A stretch of 64,000 nt of DNA from Ferrimonas kyonanensis DSM 18153 (lineage in GTDB: Bacteria; Pseudomonadota; Gammaproteobacteria; Enterobacterales; Shewanellaceae). This document shows positions 55,810 to 64,000 of the stretch, in pieces (within the stretch, counting starts at the first letter, position 1; every line of letters starts with the position of its first letter). The notes beneath the pieces were generated by a model. It was not told the DNA's origin. It searched no databases and saw nothing but the letters and a program-made list of their open reading frames with translations. The position numbers and the translations under genes are program-made. Location of the stretch: positions 111,437 to 175,436 of the forward strand of contig NZ_KE384366.1 of the NCBI RefSeq assembly GCF_000425405.1. The letters are read 5' to 3'.

Positions 55810-58800
55810 GTACCCTGCTGGCCGGACTGCTGAGCCGGGTACGACCGGTGCTGATGGTGTTTGTGATGCTGCTGCTGGCCGGGGCGGTCACCTATGTGCA
55901 GATCCCCAAGGAGTCGGAGCCGGACATCACCATCCCCATTATCTACATCTCCATTGTGCACGACGGCATCTCGCCGGAAGACGCCGAGCGAATGCTGGTG
56001 CGGCCGATGGAGACCGAACTGCGCTCCATCGAGGGCGTGGACGAGATGCGCTCCACCGCCTCCGAGGGCCATGCCTCCATTGTGCTGGAGTTCGAGGCCG
56101 GGCTGAATCCGAAACAGGCGTTGGCGGACGTGCGCGACCGAGTGACCCTGGCCAAGGCCAAGTTGCCGTCCGATACCGAAGAGCCCGAAGTGCACGAAGT
56201 GACCATGGCCGAGGAAAACCCGGTGCTGACGGTAACCCTGTCCGGACCGATTCCGGAGCGAACCCTGGTGCAGATCGCCAAGGCGCTGCGGGACAAGCTG
56301 GAGTCGTTTCCCGAGGTGCTGGAGGTGGAGATCGGTGGCGATCGCGATGACATCGTCGAGATTCTGGTGGATCCGCTGTTGATGGAGAGTTATCAGCTCG
56401 ACCAGAACGACATCTTCAACCTGCTGTCGCGCAACAACCGCCTGGTGCCCGCCGGCACCATGGACACCGGCCGCGGCCGCTTTGCGGTTAAGGTGCCGTC
56501 GGTGTTTGAAACCATCAAGGATGTGATGGAGATGCCCATCAAGGTGCAGGGAGAGCAGGTGATCACCTTTGGCGACGTGGCCACGGTGCGCCGCGCCTTC
56601 AAAGATCCCAACTCCTACGCTCGCCTGGATGGCAACAAGGCGATCTCGCTGGAGGTCAAAAAGCGCCCCGGGGAAAACATCATCGCCACCGTGGCCAAGG
56701 TCAAGGCGGTGATGGCCAAGGCCAGTGAGCAGTGGCCGGACTCGTTGCAGGTGACCTTTACCGGCGATCGCTCCGAAGAGGTGGAGCAGATGCTGTCGGA
56801 TCTGCAAAACAACGTCGCCTCGGCCATTCTACTGGTGGTGATTGTGATCATTGCCGCCCTGGGAATGCGCAGCGCCGGCCTGGTGGGGCTGGCGATTCCA
56901 GGTTCCTTCCTGACCGGTCTATTGGTGCTGGCGGTGTTTGGGCTGACAGTCAACATGGTGGTGCTGTTCGCGCTGATCATGGCGGTGGGGATGCTGGTGG
57001 ACGGCGCCATCGTGGTGACCGAGTACGCCGACCGGCGCATGACCGACGGCGCCGACCGGCGCGCCGCCTATCTGGAGGCGGCCCAGCGCATGGCCTGGCC
57101 GATCATCGCTTCCACGGCCACCACCCTGGCGGCGTTTGCGCCGCTGCTGTTCTGGCCGGGCATCATGGGTGAGTTCATGAAGTACCTGCCGATGACCCTG
57201 ATCGCTACCCTGACCGCCTCGCTGGTGATGGCGCTGGTGTTTGTGCCGGCCATGGGCAGCCTGTTTGGCAAGCCGCTGCCGATGACGCCGACCCAGAGGG
57301 AGAATCAGCGTCTGGCCGAAGAGGGGGAACTGACCTCGCTGTCCGGCTTTACCGGTACCTACATTCGTACCTTGGCGTTGGCCATCAGCCATCCGTGGAA
57401 GGTGTTGTTGGCGGTGCTGCTGGTGCTGGCCACCATTGTTGGCAGTTACGTGAAATTTGGCGCCGGGGTGGAGTTTTTCCCCGATGTGGAGCCGCCGGGA
57501 CTGAATCTGTATGTGCGCGCCTATGGCGATCTGTCTATCGACGAGAAGGACGAGATCATGCGCGACGTGGAGCAGCGGCTGCTGGGAATGGACAGCCTGG
57601 AGACTCTCTACAGCCGCACCGGTGGCGAAGACCGGGCCGGCTACATTCGCCTGAATCTGCTGGATTGGGATCAGCGGGTTCCGGCGGATGAGGTGATCGA
57701 AGAGGTTCACCAGCGGCTCGCACCGCTGGCGGGCATCGAGTATGAGCTGCGCAAAGACGAGAATGGCCCGCCCACCGGCAAGGCGCTGCAACTGGAGCTG
57801 TCTTCCAAGATTCCTTCGGCCCTCAATGAGGCGGTACGGACCGTGCGCCGGACCCTGGAGCAGGATGGCCGCTTCATCAACATCGAAGACACCGGCTCCA
57901 AGCCGGGGATCGAGTGGCAGCTGAAGGTGGATCGCGACGATGCCGCCCGCTTCGGTGCCGATGCCACCCTGCTGGGCAACACGGTGCAGTTTGTGACCTC
58001 CGGCCTGAAGATTGGCGAGTACCGCCCCGACGATGCCGATGACGAACTGGACATTCGCGTGCGCTTCCCCGAGGACAAGCGTCACATCCTCAGGCTCGAC
58101 AGTTTGCGGGTAAAGACCCAGTACGGCCAGGTGCCGGTGAGCAATTTCGTCGAGCGGGTGGCGGCGCCGAAGGTGGACTCCATTCGCCGCATTGACGGCC
58201 ATCGGGTGATGACCATCAAGGCGGACATGGCCCCCGGGGTGCTGCTGACCGAGGCCCTGCCAGAGCTGCAGCAAACCCTGGCGCCGCTGCTGACCGACAA
58301 CCGGGTCAGCTACCGCTTTACCGGCGAAAACGAAGAGCAACAGGAGTCCCAGGGCTTTTTGGTCAACGCCTTCATCATCGCCCTGTTCGTGATGGCCATC
58401 ATCCTGGTGACCCAGTTCAACAGCTTCTATCAGGCGTTTTTGATCCTGACGGCGGTGCTGCTGTCCACCATGGGGGTGTTGCTGGGCCTGTTGGTTACCG
58501 GTAAGCCCTTTGGCATAGTCATGTCCGGCATCGGTGTGATCTCGTTGGCGGGGATTGTGGTCAACAACAACATCGTGCTCATCGACACCTTTAATGTGCT
58601 TCGGGCCCAGGGGCTGAGGTACCGGGATGCGATTCTGCGTACCGGCGCCCAGCGACTGCGACCGGTGATGCTGACCACCATCACCACCATCTTAGGCTTG
58701 ATGCCGATGGTGCTGGAGACCAACATCGATCTGATCAATCGTTACATCGAGGTGGGAGGGCCGTCCACCCAGTGGTGGTCGCAGTTGGCGACGGCGGTGG

Positions 58801-58934
58801 CCGGCGGGCTGGCGTTTGCCACCGTGCTGACTCTGGTACTGACTCCGTCGCTGCTGGCGATCCGTGCTCGGCGTCAGGAGCGGCGCCTGATGGCTCAGGA
58901 GCAGCGTTTGATGGCGCAGGCCGCATCGACCTGA
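55806..58934 (+). CDS. RND efflux permease
   Basis: A 1042-residue proton-driven inner-membrane pump of the HAE1 group. One N-terminal helix, a large periplasmic loop, and two sets of about five or six helices show. PKESEPDITIP at the first loop, and the TM4 segment with VGMLVDGAIVVTEYADRRM, are conserved. I start at ATG 55806, overlapping the adaptor stop (ATGA). Substrates could be drugs or bile-type compounds, not deduced from sequence. Ends at a strong terminator. Confidence 0.93.
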   Translation: MSTLLAGLLSRVRPVLMVFVMLLLAGAVTYVQIPKESEPDITIPIIYISIVHDGISPEDAERMLVRPMETELRSIEGVDEMRSTASEGHASIVLEFEAGLNPKQALADVRDRVTLAKAKLPSDTEEPEVHEVTMAEENPVLTVTLSGPIPERTLVQIAKALRDKLESFPEVLEVEIGGDRDDIVEILVDPLLMESYQLDQNDIFNLLSRNNRLVPAGTMDTGRGRFAVKVPSVFETIKDVMEMPIKVQGEQVITFGDVATVRRAFKDPNSYARLDGNKAISLEVKKRPGENIIATVAKVKAVMAKASEQWPDSLQVTFTGDRSEEVEQMLSDLQNNVASAILLVVIVIIAALGMRSAGLVGLAIPGSFLTGLLVLAVFGLTVNMVVLFALIMAVGMLVDGAIVVTEYADRRMTDGADRRAAYLEAAQRMAWPIIASTATTLAAFAPLLFWPGIMGEFMKYLPMTLIATLTASLVMALVFVPAMGSLFGKPLPMTPTQRENQRLAEEGELTSLSGFTGTYIRTLALAISHPWKVLLAVLLVLATIVGSYVKFGAGVEFFPDVEPPGLNLYVRAYGDLSIDEKDEIMRDVEQRLLGMDSLETLYSRTGGEDRAGYIRLNLLDWDQRVPADEVIEEVHQRLAPLAGIEYELRKDENGPPTGKALQLELSSKIPSALNEAVRTVRRTLEQDGRFINIEDTGSKPGIEWQLKVDRDDAARFGADATLLGNTVQFVTSGLKIGEYRPDDADDELDIRVRFPEDKRHILRLDSLRVKTQYGQVPVSNFVERVAAPKVDSIRRIDGHRVMTIKADMAPGVLLTEALPELQQTLAPLLTDNRVSYRFTGENEEQQESQGFLVNAFIIALFVMAIILVTQFNSFYQAFLILTAVLLSTMGVLLGLLVTGKPFGIVMSGIGVISLAGIVVNNNIVLIDTFNVLRAQGLRYRDAILRTGAQRLRPVMLTTITTILGLMPMVLETNIDLINRYIEVGGPSTQWWSQLATAVAGGLAFATVLTLVLTPSLLAIRARRQERRLMAQEQRLMAQAAST

Positions 58935-58953
58935 GGCTAGGATTGTGATCCTT

Positions 58954-58982
58954 AAAAAAGGCAGCCTTGGCTGCCTTTTTTT
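58954..58982 (+). terminator. Terminator of the RND operon
   Basis: AAAAAAGGCAGCC-TT-GGCTGCCTTTTTTT hairpin, about 20 bases past the permease stop. Confidence 0.9.
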
Positions 58983-58994
58983 ATGCCTCACCCC

Positions 58995-59010
58995 GGGGGG
59001 GGGGGGGGGG
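58995..59010. repeat. Homopolymer of 16 G
   Basis: CCCC followed by sixteen G and CC, in the 167-base gap between the RND terminator and the M6 protease terminator. It is not in a gene. Confidence 0.85.
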
Positions 59011-59058
59011 CCGTGAACGGCGGCGTGCCGGCGTTGCCGCAGTTTTGGTTATAGGCAC

Positions 59059-59086
59059 AAAAAAGCCTCCGCAACGGAGGCTTTTT
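59059..59086 (-). terminator. Terminator of the M6 protease gene
   Basis: AAAAAAGCCTCCG-CAA-CGGAGGCTTTTT, 16 bases from the protease stop codon. Confidence 0.9.
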
Positions 59087-59101
59087 GAACACGGCGGGCG
59101 A

Positions 59102-62100
59102 TTAGCGACGCAGGCGTCGGCCCATCAATGGCAGCAGCAGCAGGGTGAACCACCCCAGGCTACCGCCCCCACCCCCGCCGCTGGAAACCGGCGGCTCCGG
59201 ATCCGGTGTACTGCCGCCGCCACTGCCGCCACTGCTCGGGGCAGTGACCGTGACCGAGGTGGACTGAGTGGCCACCTGTCCCAGGGCGTCGGTGACCGTC
59301 AGGGTGACGGTGTAGGTGCCGGCCTCGGCGTAGCTGTGAGTGACGTTGCTCTGGGTATACCCGGTGTCGTCACCCATGCTCCAGGCCAGGGTGTGCTCGG
59401 TGGCACCGCCGCGAATGTCGGCACTGAGGCTGACCTGCAAATCGTCACTGCTGGCCTGCAGGGCGATCGCCAGTGGTACCACCACGGTGATCTGTTGTTG
59501 CTGCTGGAACACCGTGCCCAGGGCGTCGGTGGCGGTCAGCACCACGGTGTAATCGCCGCTGTTGGCGTAGGTGATCTGAGGCGAGGCCTCGGTGCTGCTG
59601 CTGCCGTTACCCAGATCCCAGCGGTAGCTGAACGGGGCAACGCCGCCACTGAGATCGGCACTGAGGCTGACGCTGGCACCATTAACGTTGCTGTCGACCT
59701 CACCGCTGATAGGCGTGGTTACGGTCACCGACAAGGTATCGGAAACCGAGGCACCGCTGTCGTCGGTGGCGGTGAGGGTGACGGTGTAGCTGCCGTCTTC
59801 GGCATAGGTATGGCTGATGGATTGACCGGTCTTGATGGCTGAGCCATCTCCCAGATCCCAGCGATAGCTGACGTTGCCGCTGGCGTTGCCGGTGTCGGCA
59901 TTGAGGGTCACGGTTAACTGATCACTGCTCTGGGTCACCGGCTTCAGGTACAGGCCATCGTCGATGCGCTGCAGGGTCACGGTGGCGGTTGAGGCATCCG
60001 CTGCCTGCTCGGTGACCGTCATCACCAGGCCCAGTTTCGGCAGCACCAGACCGGATTGCGGCTGTTCGGGCGCGCTGTAGTCGAGGCTGTCATCGAAGCG
60101 GGAAATGGCATCCAGGTGACTGTCATTGCTGTTGTTTTTCTGGGTGTAGATGCTGAAGGTGGCGTCCTGGATCTGGGTGGCGCTGCCGGCATTGGGGATC
60201 AGCACCTGATCGGCATCGACCACACCGGCAAAGCCGTAACCCGGGTGGGTGCCGACGTTGTTGTCGCTGTATCCGGCATTGTAGTGCCACATCAGCACGC
60301 CAGGGTTGTAGCGGGTCCGGGCCAGGCCGCGATCGTTGCCGCTGAATTGGCGCAACTGCACGAAATAGCCGCGATCGGCGCCGGGTTTGGTGTCGTCGGT
60401 ACGGATAAAGCCGTTGAGGGTCAGCTCATTGGCCTGCTCGGCTCCGGCACTGAACAACGGCGTGCCATTGGCACTGACCTCGATGTCGTCGGCGACAAAA
60501 CCGTATTCGGTCACGGCGGCGTCGGTGATGTAGTGCAGGCTCAGGGTGACAGTCTGGCCAGCGTAATCACCGAGATCCGCTTCCAGGGTCACCCAGCCCA
60601 GATCGCCCTCGGCGCCAGCGATGGCGGTGGAGTTGCCGGTATAGAAGGGACCGAGGTTGGCGTAATAGGGGTTGCCGGTTTTACTGTGGCTGGCGCTGAT
60701 CGGCGTGCCGTTGACCCGTAACTGCAGGTAATCGTAGTCGGTTTCGATGGCCCAGTGCGCCTTCATTGACCAGCGAATGTCGTTGCCAGCGGGCAACGTC
60801 AGTTGCCATTGAGCGCTGTTGGCCAGCTGGTTGCCGCTGCCGGAGTAGTACTGATAGCTGCCGCTGTAGGGAGGGTAAAACGCTTCCGGCGTCGGCGGCA
60901 GGGTGATCTTCAGCTGGTTGACGGCATCGTGGTTAATGGCGCTGACCAGCTCGTGGCTCTGCGCCGTGTTGTTTAGATCGGCCAGGTCTATCTCGGTGGC
61001 GTCGATCCAGCGGCCACCATAGGTGGTCTGCAGGTAATCCCGGGCATAGGCGCTCATGGAGGAAGGCTCGCTGCCTGCCGGCGAACCGGTCCAACTGCCA
61101 CCGGACATCAGCGACCAGCTGCCTACCGGTGAACCGTGGCTGGAGTAGCCGGTATCGTATTCGTCCGGCAGCCCCAGATCGTGGCCAAATTCATGGGTAC
61201 AGACGCCGGCGGCGGCGTCGATGGGCTGAACCGTGTAGCCATAGACCTTGTAGTCGCTGTTGGGAATGGCCACCGGTTGGGAGTTGCTGTCGAACACAAA
61301 GAACCGGTGCGACCAGATGGCGTCGGCGCCGAGGACACCGCCACCGGCCTCTTCGCCGATGCTGGAATGGAACAGCATGATGTGGTCGATGATGCCATCC
61401 GGCTCGTTGAGGTTGCCGTCGTTATCGAGGTCGTATTGATCCTCTTGGTCGAAATCGGCCAGGTTGACCTGACCGGAGGCCACCAGCTTGGTGACCGCTT
61501 CCAGCACCAGATCCGGTGCGGCCTGATCGTTGTCCTGAGCGCCGGCGTTGCCGCCGTAGTGGGCGGCGTTGTGGTCGGCGGTCAGCCAGCCGAATACCTG
61601 GCCATCGAAGGTGAAGCTGTTGCCGGACTCTTCGCTGTAGAACTGGCGTCCGGATTGCAGAGTCTGGCCATCGGGGCCACTGAAACCGTTGGCTGAGAAC
61701 AGCAGGTTCTGGTAATGGCTGACCGGGTAGCTGGGGTAGTACATGCCGCTGTCGCCGGGCTGAAGGCGGTTGTTGTCGTGCTTGAGGTCGGGAAAATCGA
61801 TCAGGATCCCCAGTACCTTGACGGTTTTGGTCTGGGCGTCGGCGTAGTCCGGCAGGGCCATCGCCCGTACCTGCAGCCCTTGGCGATCGGTGCTGTGGGC
61901 GCGGGAGCGCAGTTGCAGGCCATCGAACCGTTGCGGTGAGGTAAAGGCCTTTTGGGTAAAGCGTTGCAGCCGTTGCTCGATGGTGGCTCGGTCCGCATCG
62001 ACCTGCAGTTCGCCCCGCTTCTTCAGCCAATACTCGATGCGCTCGTGGTTGATGACCCCGGGATCCGAGAGGTGAGGCTGAACCGGCGCGGCGATGGCGG

Positions 62101-62155
62101 CCGGCAGCATGCCGGACGTCAGCAAGGCGGCGCCGATGAAGGTGATGTTTTTCAT
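59102..62155 (-). CDS. M6 metalloprotease with three PKD domains and GlyGly-CTERM
   Basis: A 1017-residue exported protease of the immune inhibitor A family. A signal peptide ends about residue 22. The zinc site is THEFGHDLGLPDEY (His321, Glu322, His325), with a Met-turn-like SGGSWTG downstream. About residues 735-985 hold three PKD repeats (each with YRWDLGDG or WSMGDD and SHTY-type strands). The C-terminus is a Gly-rich GGGGGGS, a helix (LGWFTLLLLPLMG) and RRLRR: the GlyGly-CTERM sorting signal of type II secretion and rhombosortase. It should end up on the cell surface. It is 15 bases behind a lipoprotein gene. Confidence 0.92.
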   Translation of the reverse strand: MKNITFIGAALLTSGMLPAAIAAPVQPHLSDPGVINHERIEYWLKKRGELQVDADRATIEQRLQRFTQKAFTSPQRFDGLQLRSRAHSTDRQGLQVRAMALPDYADAQTKTVKVLGILIDFPDLKHDNNRLQPGDSGMYYPSYPVSHYQNLLFSANGFSGPDGQTLQSGRQFYSEESGNSFTFDGQVFGWLTADHNAAHYGGNAGAQDNDQAAPDLVLEAVTKLVASGQVNLADFDQEDQYDLDNDGNLNEPDGIIDHIMLFHSSIGEEAGGGVLGADAIWSHRFFVFDSNSQPVAIPNSDYKVYGYTVQPIDAAAGVCTHEFGHDLGLPDEYDTGYSSHGSPVGSWSLMSGGSWTGSPAGSEPSSMSAYARDYLQTTYGGRWIDATEIDLADLNNTAQSHELVSAINHDAVNQLKITLPPTPEAFYPPYSGSYQYYSGSGNQLANSAQWQLTLPAGNDIRWSMKAHWAIETDYDYLQLRVNGTPISASHSKTGNPYYANLGPFYTGNSTAIAGAEGDLGWVTLEADLGDYAGQTVTLSLHYITDAAVTEYGFVADDIEVSANGTPLFSAGAEQANELTLNGFIRTDDTKPGADRGYFVQLRQFSGNDRGLARTRYNPGVLMWHYNAGYSDNNVGTHPGYGFAGVVDADQVLIPNAGSATQIQDATFSIYTQKNNSNDSHLDAISRFDDSLDYSAPEQPQSGLVLPKLGLVMTVTEQAADASTATVTLQRIDDGLYLKPVTQSSDQLTVTLNADTGNASGNVSYRWDLGDGSAIKTGQSISHTYAEDGSYTVTLTATDDSGASVSDTLSVTVTTPISGEVDSNVNGASVSLSADLSGGVAPFSYRWDLGNGSSSTEASPQITYANSGDYTVVLTATDALGTVFQQQQQITVVVPLAIALQASSDDLQVSLSADIRGGATEHTLAWSMGDDTGYTQSNVTHSYAEAGTYTVTLTVTDALGQVATQSTSVTVTAPSSGGSGGGSTPDPEPPVSSGGGGGGSLGWFTLLLLPLMGRRLRR

Positions 62156-62170
62156 TAACTGTCCCTGTAA

Positions 62171-62434
62171 TTACGTCTTAGGTTGAACGGGCTGTCCACA
62201 GCGATTGTTTTTATCTCTTATGTAGCTGGCCACGGCGGCGTCGATCTGTTCCGGCGTCATCTGCTCGGTGATCTTGCCGGTCTCGGTCAGCAGGGCGATC
62301 AGCTTCTGCTTGTCGATAATCGGGGCGCTCCCCTGTCGACACTCAGGCGGTGGCTTTAACGGCCTGGTCGTTGGCTGGGGGTCGGCGGCGCAGCCGGCGA
62401 GCACGACCGCCAGGGCAATCCAGTGCAATTTCAT
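62171..62434 (-). CDS. Small lipoprotein upstream of the M6 protease
   Basis: An 87-residue predicted lipoprotein with lipobox LAGC (Cys15) followed by a Pro/Thr-rich linker (ADPQPTTRPLKPPPE) and a short helical domain with a Cys at each end (Cys32, Cys79). It precedes the protease with 15 bases between, so the two are probably one transcript. Its job is unknown; a chaperone or surface tether for the protease is a guess from position only. Confidence 0.7.
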   Translation of the reverse strand: MKLHWIALAVVLAGCAADPQPTTRPLKPPPECRQGSAPIIDKQKLIALLTETGKITEQMTPEQIDAAVASYIRDKNNRCGQPVQPKT

Positions 62435-62556
62435 AAAATGAGCCCATACATTAGTTGGTTATGATCCAAAAGGCGGGCCGGGAATGATGATCCTGCGGTG
62501 GCCGGCCGATCAGGCCTTGCCCGATTCTTATGATTATTTGCCAGAATTAACAATTA

Positions 62557-62574
62557 TTTCACAGTTTAGTGAAA
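62557..62574. promoter_or_regulatory. Palindrome upstream of the lipoprotein-protease unit
   Basis: TTTCAC-AGTTTA-GTGAAA, a 6-6-6 palindrome in an AT-rich patch (62520-62640) about 120 bases before the lipoprotein start. It looks like an operator, but I cannot name the regulator. Confidence 0.4.
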
Positions 62575-62709
62575 CTTAAAATGTTGTATTTCAATTGGTT
62601 GAGTGAATGATTGCTGATGAAGTTTATAACAACCTCAATAAATTCAATGACAAAAGAGAGGTTGCAAGCACAGGTGGGAGTATCGACGTGCCGGTGCCGA
62701 CATCCAGTG

Positions 62710-63108
62710 CTATCTGGGGTAGCGTTGCACTTGTTGCCGAAGCTGCTGCAGGTTGGTCTGAGGCAAGCGCACCAGCGCCGGATCGTGCAGCGATATTGGC
62801 TGCCCCAGTTGGTCGCTGAGCAGGGCATCCAATTGGGCCTCAGAGAGGGCATCCGGCTGGAAATGACGCACGTTGTCTGAGCCTGCGGGAAGGTAGATGG
62901 TGCCGTTGTGGAAATCGATACCGAAGGCGACAATGCCCGGAATGACGAACAGCACCAGCCCCAGTGCATCCAACAGCACGATGGCCGGATCCAGCTGGCC
63001 ATTGCTCTGGCCTTGGCGCTCCGGGTGCAGCAGGGTACCACAGCCACCGAGTGACAGCGATACGCCGGCGCACAGGCACAGGTTCAGCAGAGGGGGACAG
63101 CGCAGCAT
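62710..63108 (-). CDS. YceK/YidQ-like lipoprotein, unknown
   Basis: A 132-residue lipoprotein. Start ATG 63108 (MLRCPPLLNLC), five bases after GGAG, then lipobox LGGC. The segment CGTLLHPERQGQ followed by DPAIVLLDALGLVLFVIPGIVAFGIDFHNGTIYLP, split in two here for length, is a hydrophobic helix pair, reminiscent of the YceK/YidQ lipoproteins. Function unknown. It is near anmK on the same strand. Confidence 0.65.
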   Translation of the reverse strand: MLRCPPLLNLCLCAGVSLSLGGCGTLLHPERQGQSNGQLDPAIVLLDALGLVLFVIPGIVAFGIDFHNGTIYLPAGSDNVRHFQPDALSEAQLDALLSDQLGQPISLHDPALVRLPQTNLQQLRQQVQRYPR

Positions 63109-63151
63109 GGGCACTCCGGACCGTGTCAGACAGGATGATGCTGAGTGTAGC

Positions 63152-64000
63152 CTATTTGGCTGGCGTCAGGGTGCCGAGCACAGTGGTGCGGCTGGCGCCG
63201 GTGACGGCGGGCAGGTTGCCGGGGATCCCCTCCAGGTGACAATGCGCCAACCAGGCAAAGGCCATCCCTTCTACCCACTGTGGTGGCACCCCCAGGGCGT
63301 CGGTGGTGTCGATGCGGTGCTGAGGCAGGGCCCGGGACAATTGCTTTACCAGGTGACGGTTAAAGGCGCCGCCACCACACAGATACACGTCGGCGTCCTG
63401 GCTCAGTTGGGCAATCTCCGCCGCCAGCGTTTCAACGGTGAAGGCCAGCAAGGTTGCCTGCACGTCTGCGGCGTGGGCGTTCATAAAGGGTTCCAGCTGA
63501 TAGTTGAGCCAGGCCTGGTTAAACAGCTCGCGGCCGGTGCTCTTGGGGGCCGGTTGGCTGAAATAGGGGTGGCTCAGCAGTCGTTTCAACAGCTCGGTGC
63601 TGATGGTGCCGGCGGCGGCCAGTTGACCGTCCTGGTCAAAGGGTTGCTGATTGTGCTGTCGCACCCAGGCGTCCATCAGGGTATTGCCCGGGCCGGTGTC
63701 ATAGCCCAGCACCTGATCGGCATTGCCCGGCAACCAGGTGATGTTGGCGATGCCGCCGATGTTGGCGATGATGCGGGGGTGAGCGCCACCGAACATCGCC
63801 TGGTGGAAGGCGGGGACCAGCGGCGCGCCCTGGCCACCCAGGGCCACGTCTTTGCGGCGGAAATCCGCAATCACGTCGATGCCGGTGTCGACGGCCAGGG
63901 TGTTGGGGTCACCGATCTGCAGGCTGAAGCCATGGGGGCCGTCCGGCATGTGGCGAATGGTCTGGCCGTGGCTGCCGATGGCGCGAACGCTGTCGGCGTC
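63152..64000 (-). CDS. anmK: Anhydro-N-acetylmuramic acid kinase (partial)
   Basis: The 3' part of anmK; the frame stays open to the window end, 282 residues visible, with the 5' end missing. It cleaves the anhydro ring of anhMurNAc and phosphorylates it, a murein recycling step. GSHGQTIRH, then [26 protein letters not shown] and [10 protein letters not shown] are the sugar-kinase signatures. It ends 44 bases before the lipoprotein gene on the same strand. Confidence 0.94.
   Translation of the reverse strand, partial: DADSVRAIGSHGQTIRHMPDGPHGFSLQIGDPNTLAVDTGIDVIADFRRKDVALGGQGAPLVPAFHQAMFGGAHPRIIANIGGIANITWLPGNADQVLGYDTGPGNTLMDAWVRQHNQQPFDQDGQLAAAGTISTELLKRLLSHPYFSQPAPKSTGRELFNQAWLNYQLEPFMNAHAADVQATLLAFTVETLAAEIAQLSQDADVYLCGGGAFNRHLVKQLSRALPQHRIDTTDALGVPPQWVEGMAFAWLAHCHLEGIPGNLPAVTGASRTTVLGTLTPAK

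Noticed and set aside
58967-59842. Plus-strand frame crossing the G16 tract
   Set aside because: It is antisense to the protease and passes through two terminators and the homopolymer.

Overview
The window looks like a stretch of chromosome from a marine gammaproteobacterium of the Alteromonadales type (Ferrimonas or Shewanella relatives). The evidence is dense, GC-rich coding on both strands, and a gene order that follows the E. coli 3-minute region from hpt to erpA: hpt, yadGH, panD-panC-panB, folK, pcnB, gluQ, dksA, sfsA, then thpR, hrpB, mrcB, hemL, a ClC channel and erpA. A GlyGly-CTERM exoprotease and a bactofilin fit the same group. The genus is inference. I see no insertion sequence, prophage, CRISPR array or rRNA.

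Layout. 1-414: tRNA-Pro with a broken second copy between it and its promoter. 415-9400: siroheme/B12 methyltransferase CobA, a TIGR03899 protein, an MFS carrier, a TPR lipoprotein, ppa, fbp, a bactofilin and a DPP-IV-like exopeptidase. 9400-13950: two small membrane proteins, an NhaC-superfamily carrier preceded by tandem MetJ boxes (so probably the methionine carrier MetT), mpl, ubiX and hpt. 14085-16850: the YadGH ABC exporter, a TrmB-like methyltransferase and an unlisted 31-residue membrane ORF. 16880-23540: pantothenate genes, folK-pcnB, gluQ, dksA and sfsA, all leftward; pcnB has an AUU start. 23560-32300: an NAD(P)-binding protein, pepB, a diguanylate cyclase, thpR, hrpB, mrcB and a YbaM-like protein.

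32500-39700 is accessory: a membrane protein, an Omp85-type barrel without POTRA domains, and a compact overlapping cluster (HAD phosphatase, GpgS synthase, GH13 phosphorylase) predicted to make and phosphorolyse the osmolyte glucosylglycerate, followed by an SDR/DUF393 pair. 39700-42840 is the glutathione-dependent formaldehyde pathway (class III alcohol dehydrogenase and S-formylglutathione hydrolase) with a divergent LysR regulator and a palindromic operator. 42960-46660 holds yihD, a DUF2797 protein, a NodB-type deacetylase fused to a degenerate formyltransferase-like domain, and a DUF469 protein.

46900-54600: pyrBI with a two-hairpin leader, dbpA, hemL, a ClC protein, a DUF6776 protein and erpA. 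54700-58940: an RND efflux pair. 58990-62440: a 16-base G tract, then a two-gene unit of small lipoprotein and M6 metalloprotease with three PKD domains and a GlyGly-CTERM tail. The window ends in a lipoprotein gene and the 3' part of anmK.

The most unusual items are the formyltransferase-like/NodB fusion, the glucosylglycerate make-and-break cluster, the partial tRNA duplication, the conserved AUU start of pcnB and the MetJ operator that re-assigns an NhaC carrier.
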